Part shown: positions 41,597 to 53,121 of the stretch, in pieces | Layout: every line of letters starts with the position of its first letter | Position numbering within the stretch: the stretch's first letter is position 1 | Source of the DNA: Perkinsus olseni | Taxonomy: Eukaryota > Perkinsozoa > Perkinsida > Perkinsidae | Reading direction: 5' to 3' | DNA: 64,000 nt | NCBI GenBank assembly: GCA_013115135.1 | Contig: JABANP010000076.1 | Span: 103,054 to 167,053, forward strand | Notes under the pieces: generated by a model | What the model was told of the DNA's origin: nothing | Seen by the model: the letters and a program-made list of their open reading frames with translations, nothing else | The model's database searches: none | Made by a program: the position numbers and the translations under genes

Positions 41597-43839
41597 ATGG
41601 CTAGCAAGCATTTGTCGGAGATCATAGAGGCAGCGGGGGAGTGGTTCGAGCTGCAGGTGGGCAGCTGAGTGCTCACCTACACGCTCTACCTGGGGTGACC
41701 AGGTCCTGGCCGCCGAAACAGAGTTCAGTATTCTCACGAAGGCCGGTGTGGACTTTCGGGCTGCCGTCAGCAAGTTGAACACATTTGAGGAGCAAGCATT
41801 ACAGCTGGTCGCGGGAACGCCTCTGCCAAGTGACTCGGATCACTGCGGTGCGCACCATAGCTGAGTTCCTGTCAGCGATACCGGAACTGAACGAGGACGC
41901 GGTAATGAGGCAGGTGAAGAGAATGGAGAAGGCGGTAGACGCCCTTGAGCGGATGGAGGCTCCGAAAATACCCAAAACAGCACCGAATCTGCAGGGTCAG
42001 TTCACGGGTTACGGTTACTGGGATTTCGGCCAGAGCTAATACGCTCATTATTTCGATTGCGCAGGCACTGTGCATCTTCACACAGCGGCAAAGACACCTG
42101 CTCGGTTCGTACCACCTCCGCAGCCGCAAGCAGAAGTAACAACCAAGCATGCGAAGGCCGTGCCTGAGAATAAGGCTGCTGTTGTACCTATTGATGTTGC
42201 GGATGAGGAGGCTGAAGATAGTCTCAAGGATGGCGTAGGCTCTTTATCACTGGACGAACGGGAAGGAACTGGCTGGCGAATCTTGTTGATTCTGCCGAAA
42301 AAGGCGTTCGGATTTTTGCTGTGCTGAAGGGTCCCCAACTTTGTCAGGATCCTAGAGTTGACATCTCCGAGGCTGTGGTGGACATAACAGCACGAGAAGA
42401 GAACACTCCACCACAACCGAGTGGTGCCGGGGGAATCGTCAATCAGCTGAAGAATCGGTTTATGCTGAATAAGAAACAGCCGGCAGCACCGAAGACCCCC
42501 AGCGCGGAAGGTCGGGTCATTTCTGATCGAATTTTTGGAGATACGTTATCAGATCTGCGGCAAATCCCATCGCAGGCCAGTAATCCCTTCAAAGCCGGGG
42601 ACAAGGGTAGGTGACCTCAGTGGTATTTGTTCATTGCTGCAGCCGCTTCTCCTAGGGAGAGTCACTCCAGGGTTCCGAACTCCGCGGTTCGTGCCGCCGC
42701 CTCCCATGCGTGAGGAAGATGTTGTTGCATGCGAACCCGGCGAAGCGGTGAGCGGCCAGTGGGGGAACTACCTGGTCATTCTCCCCTCCCCCAGGCAATG
42801 CAAATAGATGAAGCTGAGGATGCCGATGATGAAAGTGAGGAGAGCGAGCACGAGAGGAGCATCATGAAGACCTGCTATGAGAGCAACGGTGGGTCTCGGA
42901 TATCGTCATCTTTTCGGAGTCTCCCGTCAGCCTTCGACTCCTTGCCGGGCTATCCAACCGAGAAGGGGACGACACGAAGACGATGTGAAGTAGGTCCCCG
43001 CATTCCGCTCACGTGGCGCGAATCTACTGACTTTCGCGCTTTTCGCTTGGCTATCATCAGGAGGGTATGCGGTATTTTTGGCTGTTAGCGAGACACGGCG
43101 TGTCGGGTTTCTTTCGTTCCGCGTGGTAGCGATCGTTCGATAGGTTTGTCGACGCCCTGGAGTCATTCGGGTCGATGAAGAAGAATGCGCCGCCAACACC
43201 GGTGAAGGCATGTGATGCTCGCTCCTTACCATACTCTGTTGCAGTCGCGAGTATCAGGCACCCTTACCCTCAACACCACTCCAGTGGTCATCGGTCGGAG
43301 GAGCTGTGCTCCTCAGCGACAGGAACTGAAGCCATTGCCCACCCTCGATGCGAACGACCAAGTAAAGAGGTGGTCTCATACGCGTTGCGCGGCTTCTTCT
43401 TGAGCTTCGAGGGCCCGAGATGGAGGTGCCAAGATTTTCGTTTGCGACATTCTCTCAGTACGACGTGTCTGAGAAGGATACGGATAACTCTGATCAAGAA
43501 AAGGGAGGCAAGCCGAAGATCAAGAAGCGAATCCCGGAATGGTCTCGGCAGTGGAAACGACTGGTAGCAGAGTATTCTGTTTCCTGAATGGCTGTATTTA
43601 CCCAAGTTGAACGTGGGTTGGTTTTATTCAGGCTGTTCTTCATTTTGTTACTTATCATTGTTATTTAGAGTGTTACTCAGGTCAGGGACCAGGCTAGTGT
43701 GGACCCCGAGTCCGTGTTCGGCTGTGCTGTGCCTGCTACGGACCTCGATCAAATCTTCAACGACGGCAATTACAGGCATATGAGAATGGATAGGCCTCGG
43801 CGGAAAAGGTGGATGGGGGAGTCGGTGAAACATGGATGA
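41597..43839 (+). CDS. INCENP-like inner centromere protein (IN-box protein)
   Basis: INCENP anchors and activates Aurora kinase in the chromosomal passenger complex. The C-terminus carries the IN-box layout: KKRIPEWSRQWKRLVAEYS, then (after an intron of about 95 nt ending TTATTTAG) PESVFGCAVPATDLDQIFND, then YRHMRMDRPRRKRWMGES and a TGA at 43837-43839. Compare IPEWARG, LFGTILPLDLEDIF and the RTSSAVW end in animal INCENP. The Thr-Ser-Ser phosphorylation site is not obvious here, being replaced by a basic run. The N-terminal exon (MASKHLSEIIEAAGEWFELQ) and helical exons (EAVMRQVKRM-like, 41850-41960) precede a long disordered, Pro-rich middle with two TPRFVPPPP-like or PARFVPPPQ motifs. Intron positions in the middle are approximate. 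Confidence 0.6.
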
Positions 43840-45484
43840 GTGTTTAATGTCTGTCAGAGGGTCGAGTGCGTGCTGGTACTTCGACGCCCTCACCCAGAAG
43901 GAGATTGATGAGTATCGTCTCAACTGCGGGCAGACGGAGAAGGTTGAGGATATCTTTGTTGGAGGGAGGCGGCCATAATTCATACAAGCATGACTACGCC
44001 AGGCTCGATGAAGCTTTCTCTTTGCAACTGACTTTGCATTCTGCGTTGACCGAGTAGACAGCGGTGGGTGACTGATTACAGGATGACGCTATATGAAGGC
44101 GCTATCCGGCTGATTCTTCGATGCTTTCGAGTATGGGGTTGTGAGTAGTTTTAAGAGATGGCAGAAAAGGCTAGTTTACCGGCAGGCTCAGAGCAGGATA
44201 GAGTACCCCTGTTGTCCGACGCCCCTTATCATAAGGTAGCCCATCCATCTAGGTGGATAGGGGTAATAGTGAGTGAGCCTTTGAGCTGGCTAGCCATGTG
44301 GGTCGTAACTTGCAGCACTCACGGGCCGTGAGTCACGGCTGCTAGCCTGGGAATCCCAGGTGCGGTCCAAGGTGCGGCTGGCGGTGCTGTTTCATACCTC
44401 GTGGGTCAACCGAGGTGCCGAGAATTCTTTGAGTGCGTTTGGGACCACTACGTAGCCGATGGGTTGTATTTGATTCAAAATTTTTGAATGGGTTTCGCGA
44501 GTGTACAGTAGAATTACATTAAATGTACGTGCTGGGAATCGAACCTGCGACCCCCACTTTTCGCAGTATCTCTGCGCAGAAATGGAAGTGTCGAATCGAC
44601 ACTGTCGATCTTCTTTGATTGAACTCCTGAAGTTGCTAACTAGAAGTTGACATGAACTCCTGCCGATCCCCTACGTCCGAGCCGCGCTTGGAACTCGATC
44701 GCCCTTGTCCAATTTAATTATCTGGTTCAAGCAGAACGCCTCTGACGATTTGAGGTTGGTGACGCCGGGCTATCTGACATTTCCCCATTCTCGACTAACA
44801 TACACACCACTTCGAATCTCCTGAATGGAATGGCATTTTGGGGTGCGCGCGAAGAGTTTTCTTAGATGTCTTGCAATAGAAGAGGCCAGAGAAATGTTGC
44901 CTCTTCAATACAGCAGTTTTGTTGTTGCAGTCAAGAATGATCAGAAGCCCTTTTTTGTAGTAATCAGCTTAGTAATGATGATAGCGATGTTGTTTTTACT
45001 CTAGGAGGTTACCCATGATAGTTCGTGGAAGTGATCGAGGAAGCAGCCGACGCGGAGCGAAATCGATCGGCTGATCTTTTTGCCCAGACCAGCGAAAGCG
45101 TCGAATCAGACACCATGCGTGCTATTTGGTGGAGATATGACCCTTCTTTGGTGAGTAGGTTGGAAACTAATCCTACTATCGGGTGAGGCTCTCGGGCCCC
45201 TCCAGGCCATAGCCACACAGTCTATCAGATAGAAGTATAGAGTCTATACTATAGACTACCCTCTGCCTCGTTTTAGAGGGACCCCGCCCTTGAGGGGGCA
45301 GTGAAGCGCTTGGTGGCCGGCACGGCCGACAATCAGGTTCTACTAGGAGCCCTCTAGGGTCAGAGGGTCCCTTCGCGCCCCGTTCGATCTGCGGCCCGGG
45401 AGTCGGTTTTAACCACGTTCGAGTCGGAGCCTCCGACTTGGAGGTTTCCTATTTCTCAGTTCGTCCCAGCTACCCACTTGCGTC
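43840..45484 (+). other. Long interval with little coding support
   Basis: About 1.6 kb follows the INCENP-like gene. A possible single exon is at 45028-45170 (VEVIEEAADAERNRSADLFA, then SESVESDTMRAIWWRYDPSL), preceded by a TTTACTCTAG acceptor-like site. The rest shows no exon. Small palindromic pieces occur: ACTCACGGGCCGTGAGT near 44318 and AGTCTATACTATAGACT near 45243. A tRNA T-arm-like piece on the minus strand (44529-44545) is discussed under rejected items. Confidence 0.3.
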
Positions 45485-45757
45485 ATGGCATCCTTGGCGA
45501 ACAACGCAGGTGAGCTCTGTCGAGAGCGGGCAGACAAGCCGTTCAAGTCGCAGCTCAGTTAGCTGTCAGAGCCGCCGCTGCAACCGAGCAAGAGGAAGGC
45601 GAGGGTGGCGCAGAGCCCACCCTTAGAGGTGGCAAAAACGCTCCCGCCAAGAATGACGAGGATTGCGACAACAGCCAAAACAACCGCTGTTTGACAACGA
45701 GAACGACAGCCTGTCGTTCCTGTCGTCGACAGGAACAACACCAACAACAACAACACC

Positions 45758-45789
<32 letters not shown>

Positions 45790-46633
45790 CTACCTTGCAG
45801 CCCGCGCCCCGGCTGGTTCTGGTACTCGCAGGTCGGGTCGCAGAGAGCATCAAGGCCGCAGAGGACCCATCCATGCGGGTGAGACACAACCTAGCACGAG
45901 GAGCGGCGCCGGAGACTCGAGGCCAGCGCCGGGTTGCCCTCTCCGGAAGCCTCGCATTTCCTTCCCCCTCCTCCGGGCGTGGACCAGGATGAGAGGTGGT
46001 CGCACAACATTCTCAAGGTCATCCACGACTTGACTCGGGAGGGCAACCAGCAGGATAGGAGCCCGACTCCGAGCCTACCGGACATGCTGGCCATGAACGG
46101 CGACTCGTGAGGAATAGACTACAAACTATAGACTATGTACGGGCAAGGACTAATCCACCGGACTAATCCGGCCGCATTACTTGTCCGGGCTCGACTTGAG
46201 ATACTTTTGCGACGACAGCTCTCGGCTCTTCGAGGACAGCCTCTTCGTCACAGACCTTATTCAAGCGGTTCTGAAATGGTCTATTATGGTGAGCAATGCT
46301 CACTGGGATCGTGCTGTTTTTTGGTGGTGATCTACTCCCCATCGGTTATCGGCCACCTACGCGCTTTGCTCTCTTACGCCTCTACGACCGGCTATAATGG
46401 GCGGGTCGGGTATCCCTCGGGATCCCTTGGCCCGCCTCTTCTACCACAGGCTGGCCGCTCGCCACGCGCTAGAGAGCCTGCGCAGAGGGATATCCCTACC
46501 AGATACCGTGAAGAGCCTGAGTCGTCTCAACAAGAACCTCGGCCTGAGAGCCGCCAACGACGCCATCAGCAGCCAGAGCGAAAGAGAAAGCGGCAAAACC
46601 CGCCGCAACAATGGTCCCCAAGTTCGAACGTGA
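45485..46633 (+). CDS. Hypothetical multi-exon protein with AAC-repeat segment
   Basis: I do not recognise this gene. Coding-like pieces on the plus strand are MASLANNAGELCRERADKPF (from 45485), RWSHNILKVIHDLTREGNQQ (about 45990-46050), LSGLDLRYFCDDSSRLFEDS with FVTDLIQAVLKWSIM (about 46182-46290, ending at a GTGAGC donor), and IPRDPLARLFYHRLAARHAL with RRGISLPDTVKSLSRLNKNL (46410-46540), ending in a TGA at 46631-46633. Joins are not verified. Between the first two pieces lies a CAA/AAC triplet tract, which would encode Gln, Asn or Thr runs depending on frame. The product would be helical and soluble. Confidence 0.35.
45733..45791. repeat. AAC (CAA) trinucleotide microsatellite
   Basis: About 19 AAC units occur here, with two ACC interruptions. 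The tract lies inside a probable coding gene, where frame decides between poly-Gln, poly-Asn and poly-Thr. Confidence 0.95.
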
Positions 46634-47043
46634 TGAACCCCAAACCCTACTATCTGCTTTGAACAGGCTGTGTAACCTGAGGTCGAGGAAACGGGTAGAT
46701 TATAGTAAGATCCACTCGAGGAGATTTCAGTAATTAGTGATCGGCTTCTATGCATGATACTTGAGCTGTTTCGAAACCCTAGTTTTCCGTTTTCGCCTTG
46801 GTCTTTGGGGCACTTCGTGCACCACTGGTAATAGCTAGTTGGGATATTCCAAATGACACCAAATGGACCGGTGCATGGACGCGCCGGAACCTCTAGGCGC
46901 GCTAGGCACAAAGCGATTTCTGTTGACAGGTCCCGAACAGTATCGTCGAGGGCCTAATGAGCAAGAGGAGCAAGCGAGGCGAGCGAGAAAAAGTTGCGCA
47001 GGCGAAGAAAAATGTCGACCCGATGAAGGGAAAAAAGGAAAAA

Positions 47044-47120
47044 ACTTTGTGCGGGCCACAAAATTTCTTGCGCGGGCCACTAATTTTCTTAGTGGCCACT
47101 TTTTTCTCAGCGCGGCCACA
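47044..47120. repeat. Phased GGCCAC array, candidate left terminal inverted repeat
   Basis: GGCC occurs at 47054, 47075, 47094 and 47114, separated by A/T-rich spacers (AAAATTTCTT, TAATTTTCTT, TTTTTTCTCA). Read on the plus strand it is a close partner of the reverse complement of 55187-55264, with the same order of ACAAATTT, CACTTTTTTTCT and GGCCACTTTTTT blocks. The two arrays are inverted and flank the XPF and MULE block, as expected of terminal inverted repeats. Confidence 0.5.
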
Positions 47121-47338
47121 ATTGACATAAAACCGAAAAATAAGTTTTCTGAGGTTCGAACCTGCGAAGCCTCATCGCGCGGTCCGGGGCGGTCGTTTTT
47201 CAATTTCGCGATTCCAATGGAAGCCGCATCAATGATTGACGGTCAATCTACGGTGGGATGATTTTGCAATTTGCTTATGATGTAGCGGCTTAACATTTGT
47301 CAGTCCCGGGTGCCCCTCTCGATAAACAACATCATAAG

Positions 47339-50001
47339 ATGGCACAGTTCAAGAGCCCCGAGGAGACCACTCGCGCGTTCTCTGAGAAAGCCTTCTTTCT
47401 TTCATTCGGGGAAAGAATCTCTCTCAAGGATGGTTCGTCGAGCGGATGGAGATTACTCTCGTCGGAACAGGTCCGCCTGCACGGGAGGACCGGGTACTGA
47501 AGGCCTGTGAGGCCTTGACGCCCTCGGTGAGGACTGGCACTCGTTTTTTCAAGGAGCTCATCGGCCGAGCTGATGTCACTGGTAATACTTGTAAATTCCA
47601 TCCGTCGCGGGTTCGATCCGTGGGCTATGACAAACATTGTATGCATTCAACTACATCGTAACCTTCATATAATAGCAGTGTTTGGCATCTTCACAGCAGC
47701 AGCAGCAGCAGCTGCCAATTCGTGTCAGGTTCGGTGTGTCTTGAACATACGAAGGCTTCGTAACGAAGCCCGTGTCGCGAACAAATGATTCTTCATTCAT
47801 GGCCCAGTGTTTCAGCCAAGTGTTTCTGCTACCTGCGATTGGCGTTAGTATTGTCAGTGAGGCTTCAGTGAAAACGAGCCGATTAATGGTAGTAATCGTA
47901 GTGCCACTGCTGAATTACCAGTGGTAATGTGGTAATGGTGGTAGTGGTAACTCTCAAAATTGCAGTGACCATTGCCAAGTGTCTTGCACTCCCATTCACG
48001 TAATGGCCTATCACGCTGATGCAGGCACTGCAAGAAGGAACAAACACAAGGTGTGCAGTATCACCGGATGCACAAAACTCGCTCGAAAGGACGACTCTAA
48101 CGAGGTTGCACGGTACGATTCGAGGGATTCCAAGTGGGCATTCTTATCCATAGAGGCCTCCCGTGAAGGTACTGTGTTGCTCATGGTGGAGGAAAATCAT
48201 GCATCTATCCTGGCTGCTCAGCATCAGCGCGGGACCGACGTGGTTTATGCTATCGGCACCGTGGCAATTCGATTGGCATTCCTAGGCAGCAGTGCCGGTC
48301 TAGTGCGAACCATGACCTTGGTCGGGCAGACGCACCATCCAGTTTAGCACGAGCTCAAATCTTGAGGAGGCTGGCCAACATGCCTGTGATCAAAGGTGAA
48401 ACAAAAACACTTACATATTTGTTACACTTCTCGCCGCAGTTTGAATCCGTTCGCAGTTGCACAACCTGAACCCCTTCGGGTTGCTGAGGCTATTCTAGGT
48501 CGTCTCATCGAAGCCCACTTCAATGACCTGAGGAACAGCTCTCGGATACCGCCTACGTGTAAGCAAGGTCTTCAAAGGTCTACCCACCTACCATCTTCGT
48601 CTGACTTGCTCCATGCAGGTACCGCTACACTTTCGCATTACACTACAAGCTCCATTTTGAAGGAATGGAAGCGTCTGAGAGGCAACTTCTCGGAGTGGGG
48701 AGTATCGGCACGAGCTCTTCGAGATGGTGACATACTCGTGCGGCTTGCCCGCATACTGTTTAACGGAGATTGTGCCACATTCGCCTTCGAGCTGATGCGA
48801 GCCATTGCTATGTGCGCTGACGAATCTGGTTGGCCCGCCGCGACTATAACGCAGGACCTGCTGCAAGCTATAAAGCCTGCGGTGTGAGTGCTGAATAGGT
48901 GCTCATCCGGAGTACTCGAAAAGCCGTTGCTTATGTTTTCAGGTTCGTTGCTGATGGAGATAAAATAGTCCCGATTCTGAACCGTCCTCCGAAATGGGCT
49001 GCACTGACGCGTGTACTGGATGATGCGGGTACGCCCCACCTGGGACACGGAACGTAGAATATACTTTCCACGCTCTTCATTTTTTGTAGTCTCTGCCGCA
49101 GCCACCCGAGCTCGTGTTGACGAATCTCCCCAAGTGAAAGTCGCGGTCATTGCGTGGTCGAAAAGGTCTATCAGCCTCATTAGGAAATTACTTAGATTAG
49201 GTGATGGCATCAGTCGTCTGTCATCAACACTGATGCAGCCTGCAGCTTGCAGTGTCACAGTACTACCACTACTACAGTACTACTACTCACAGTTGTTACT
49301 GTGACAGTAGCATACCATGAGGCACCAGTGGGTTTACACTCAACCAGAATCGTTCAGGTCCGAACGCGGCAGCGGTCGAATGCTACCGCAACTTCGCTTT
49401 CAGCCTTCACAGGCATAGATATTTCAAAGGAAAGGTTAACATAGGGATGATAGGCAAGTTAACGCAGGAATTGTGAGCCGTCAATTTCGTGCTGGTAGAG
49501 AATGTATCACCCTCGCAGGTCTCACATGCCGAGAACTAGTTCTGCTTAAGGAGGCTTTCGGATACGCAACACGATCGGACTGTGTTCCTATCGAGGCAGT
49601 GACGGGTAAGAGAAAGGTCGGAAGCAAACTACTCGAGTAAGATTGCCTGTGCCCTCTCCGTGTTAACTCTTCACCAGGTTGAACGTCGAATTATTTGATA
49701 TACGATATGACAAGGACACTCTCAGTCCTATACTCAATTTCAATCCCGACCTCCTGGTATTGTACGACACTCCGGTAGATGAGACGTCAGTTGATCAACT
49801 GACAAGAATTCTTCGTCATTTCGACCAGCTCTCCGTAACGACCGACGGTGAGTTTGGAGGCTCAGCTTGAGGCTCGAGCCGCTCGAGGCCAGTGCTTTCC
49901 ACGCGCTATTCTCAGGACGCGACACGTATACCATGACTATCGAAGTTTCGGGCTCTATCGAAGCTCTCATGAGGTCTGCTAACGCGAGGCAAGAACACTA
50001 G
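47339..50001 (+). CDS. XPF/ERCC4-like helicase-domain fragment lacking the nuclease
   Basis: XPF (RAD1) is the catalytic partner in the nucleotide-excision-repair endonuclease. Matching pieces appear in order: TTRAFSEKAFFLSFGERI (compare IKAFTDNAVAFDTGF of human XPF), DGDILVRLARILFNGDCATF with FELMRAIAMCADESGWPAA (compare LKILRTLLQYLSQYDCVTF and NSGWLF), LNRPPKWAALTRVLDDAG (compare LESNPKWEALTEVLKEIE), VKVAVIAWSKRSISLIRKLL (compare GQVLICASDDRTCSQLRDY), and LNFNPDLLVLYDTPVD (compare RYVVLYDAELTFV). The first third of the helicase-like domain is missing upstream. The ERKxxxD nuclease and the HhH domains are missing downstream: the last exon ends SIEALMRSANARQEH-stop, and 150 bases later a transposase begins. 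The exon chain is approximate. It is either a truncated pseudogene or a captured fragment. Confidence 0.6.
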
Positions 50002-50154
50002 TTGGATGCTGAACAATTCAAGCGTGATACGTTGTTTTATCGGGGAACTTTCGCGTTACCCATGTCTTGTAATGCTCAGTTCTTGTGTAGTCAATCTTCT
50101 CTGGGCCTCGAGGGCTGGCATAAATAGCTCGATTGCTCTCAACCACGTCCAGCA

Positions 50155-52776
50155 TGAATCCTCAAGTGAGCGCCGCACTCGACGTGGTGATGGCTGCCTT
50201 GGGCAAAAAATCCGTTGAACAATCGGACCGCCCCGCCACCGACCCCATTCAAGACGAGGTACCCGAGCGGGGGCGTGGTAGAGGTCCTGGGGCCTCCTAC
50301 GTCCCAGCCACGGACGAAATCTTCCCGTCATTAGAGTCTGCTCGAGACGCCCTTGCCGCGCTTGCAGACCTTCCCGAGGGGCTCAACATGATAGCGAATA
50401 ACCGATACGCAAAAGCCATCTGGCGTTTCCGATGTCCATTCAACAGAAAGCGAGTGTGGGTGAGCTGCCCTTTCGCTATGAGGGTCGAGGCGGCAGAAGA
50501 TGGTCATGGGTTCCGAATCTTCATGCATGAGACACATCCTCAACATGTGGCGACAGGAATGGACATGCCCGGTCAGCGCCGGCAAATTCTCGCTCCGAAG
50601 GCGAGAGAAGTGGTGAGGACGTGTTGTATCGGTGGAGCGACTGCTAAGGGCACCCTGCGGGCGTTGCGAGAGGAGAAACTGCTCCCCCTTGATGGTACTG
50701 TGACAGCCTCGCAGCTGAGGAAGGCCGTGTACAACACTCGTCACCAAGTTCGCTCCAAGAATCCCGAACGGCCAAGGCCCGCCTCCTCGGCTCTCATTGA
50801 CGTTGACAGATTTTGCCAAGAACACTCCGACGTGCCGGCAGATCCACATCAGAGTTTTTGCCTGTGCTACGAATCTAACGGTGCCGCCACGGTAGACGAC
50901 GCCGAAGAGGCTGGAACGGACATGTGGTATTATTTCTCTACCCCCCATCTCTTAGAGAGAGGGGCGTCGTACTCTGTCTGGTGTATGGATTATACTCATT
51001 CTTTGAGTTATTGCCCCTATCCAACCGTTCTAATCGGTGGGGTCACCCCTCCTGGGCGCTTCCGAATCATCATGATAGGAGTGAGTCTCCATGAAGATAC
51101 GTGCGCGATCGAACAGGGGTTGAAAGCCCTTAAGACTTATGGGGAGCGCTCCGGCAGGGCGTTCCAGCCACGGGCGTTACTGTCGGACTCAGCGTCGTGC
51201 TTCACCCGCGGGTTTTCTAGAGTAAGAACGTGGTGAACCTCTGCTCTTCTACCTGCTCGCTGAATTTCGACACTGTCAGGTCTTCGGTGAATTCAGGCCA
51301 CTCGGCCTCAGTCCGTCGCTAGAGTTGAAAGACGAATCAGACAAAGACTCCAATGCCCGTTTGTATTGTTACGTCCACATGTGGAGACAAACGCTGCGCC
51401 ACGCGGCTCCACTACTCAGAGCGTCAGTGGGGAAAGAGCAGTATGAGAAGCTCCGTGCGCAGCTGAAGCACGACATACTGCTCTTACAACGAGTACCCGA
51501 GGAGCACCATTTTCCCATACTAGCTCAGCATCTCGAGAGAAAGTGGAAGTTAATCAGCGAAAGCACCTGGCGTTATTTTTCTGAGATTTGGCTGATGAAG
51601 CACGGGAATTGGTATCAAATGTGCGCCACAGATGTTGTCGGCCCAGAGATAGGTCGTACATCAAATGGTGTAGAAGGCATAAATGGGTCGTTAAAGCGGG
51701 GTACGGCATCCTGCCGAGGCTTCATCGTCCTCGGAAACTTTTCCTGTTCCCTTCTTAGGCGGTGTAAATGTTAATTTCAGCCTTGGAGCCTTGCTCTCGG
51801 AGGTCAGAGCCGTGCTCTCTGACTATTCGACGATGGCGCCCATAGAGGCGGACGAGGGTTTTTGCCCGACCTCCGAGCAGGTCATGCAAGGCTTCAGGTG
51901 AGTGCTGTGCTCGAGATTGACCGGACTGTATACATGTGTTTGAGTAATGTGAGAAACCCTGATATTCGAAGACTTTTTGGAGCGGCGTACTTTAGGGTTC
52001 AACTGATGCAATCGATGCACCTCTACGTAGATGCGAGTCGTATCTACTAAGTTCAGGTGGACGCTATCGAAGGTTGCTCGAAAACGTTTGATTTTTTACG
52101 AGCCGATCTCTAACGATGAGCTCGGTGAAGGGGTCGTAGGGCGATACTTCATCCCCTCGGCAACCTGCGTTCGACTCTACGGCTCGAGACTGGAGGAAGC
52201 CATGTCCCAGTTTAGACAGAGCTACGATTCCAACGACCCAGATGCCTGGCTAAGCGCCGAAGATTACGATAAAACAACTCAGCTAGTCAGAGTTGTGAAG
52301 GTCGTCGAGGACGAGAACCGTGCGACTGCATCGATAGGAGAGTCGACGCATCGACGTCGCTCCTATCGATGCAGTTGCGCCGACGGCGTCAGGCATACGT
52401 ACTGTAGGCATTATACCGCCTTGATGATATTAGAACATAATACCGAACCTTTTCAACACCTCTTTACAGGATTGGAAATCCCCGGGCAATCAGCACAAGG
52501 ATGCGTACAGTAAGCAGCACCCTCGTAGCCGATCAATATTAGTGCCTCAGTTACGATTCGGGGAAAGCCCTCGAAATTCCACTCTCTACTGCTAATCGCA
52601 GAGCGAGGTTACTCCAACAGTTCTCGAAGTCTGCTAAGTCGTCCGCACCGCTGCCGAAACAGGCGAGACCACTACCACAAGTGTGTCTGAACGCATCTTG
52701 CTCGCTGGTGGAGGGCATAGATGACGATGAAATCGATTCGAGTGGCGACGAAGCAGGTAGCATCACCGGTCACTGA
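50155..52776 (+). CDS. Mutator-like (MULE) transposase with SWIM zinc finger
   Basis: MULE transposases are RNase-H-fold DDE enzymes that move DNA by cut and paste. Start is the Met at 50155. A FLYWCH/FAR1-like N-terminal region contains WRFRCPFNRKRVWVSCPF. The DDE core shows Asp in YSVWCMDYTHSLSY, Asp in ALLSDSASCFTRGF, and Glu in GRTSNGVEGINGSLKR, the usual MULE catalytic order. A short intron (GTAAG..CAG) lies at about 51222-51279, and others near 51760 and 51900-52050. A C-terminal SWIM finger (CxCxnCxH) is seen as RCSCADGVRHTYCRHYTALM (about 52370-52430). An acidic tail ends near 52776. The long frames and intact motifs suggest a recently active copy. It lies directly downstream of the XPF-like fragment. 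Confidence 0.88.
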
Positions 52777-53121
52777 GCCCAATTGACACATTTAATCGAA
52801 CATGGGCTATCTTCTGATTCCAGCGTTTATCATGTGTGAAGCAGAGTCAAATCAGACTGATTTAATCAGCGACGTGAGGTCACTGACGTCACTTCACTGA
52901 AGTCACTTCACTGAAGTCAGATTCTAATCGACTGTTAGAAGCCAGCTGGCTTCAAGAAGTGGAGGAGGAAGTTGAGAGTGAGCTGCAACAGGAGGTAGGT
53001 CACGGTCCGTGACTCACGGAACCTAGATTGACGCGACACTCGTTCGGCTCACTCGATTACCTCGGGCCAGGTCAGCTCGCATGGCCTACCTCATGGCCGA
53101 TCGAGCCGGGACGATGGTAGC

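Noticed and set aside
44510..44600. Possible minus-strand tRNA (GGTTCGATTCCCAGC)
   Set aside because: T-arm-like only; no cloverleaf could be drawn and the acceptor strands do not pair.
46863..47261. 132-residue plus-strand frame over the GGCCAC array
   Set aside because: It overlaps the phased repeat array and has Arg/Lys-rich low complexity typical of chance frames.
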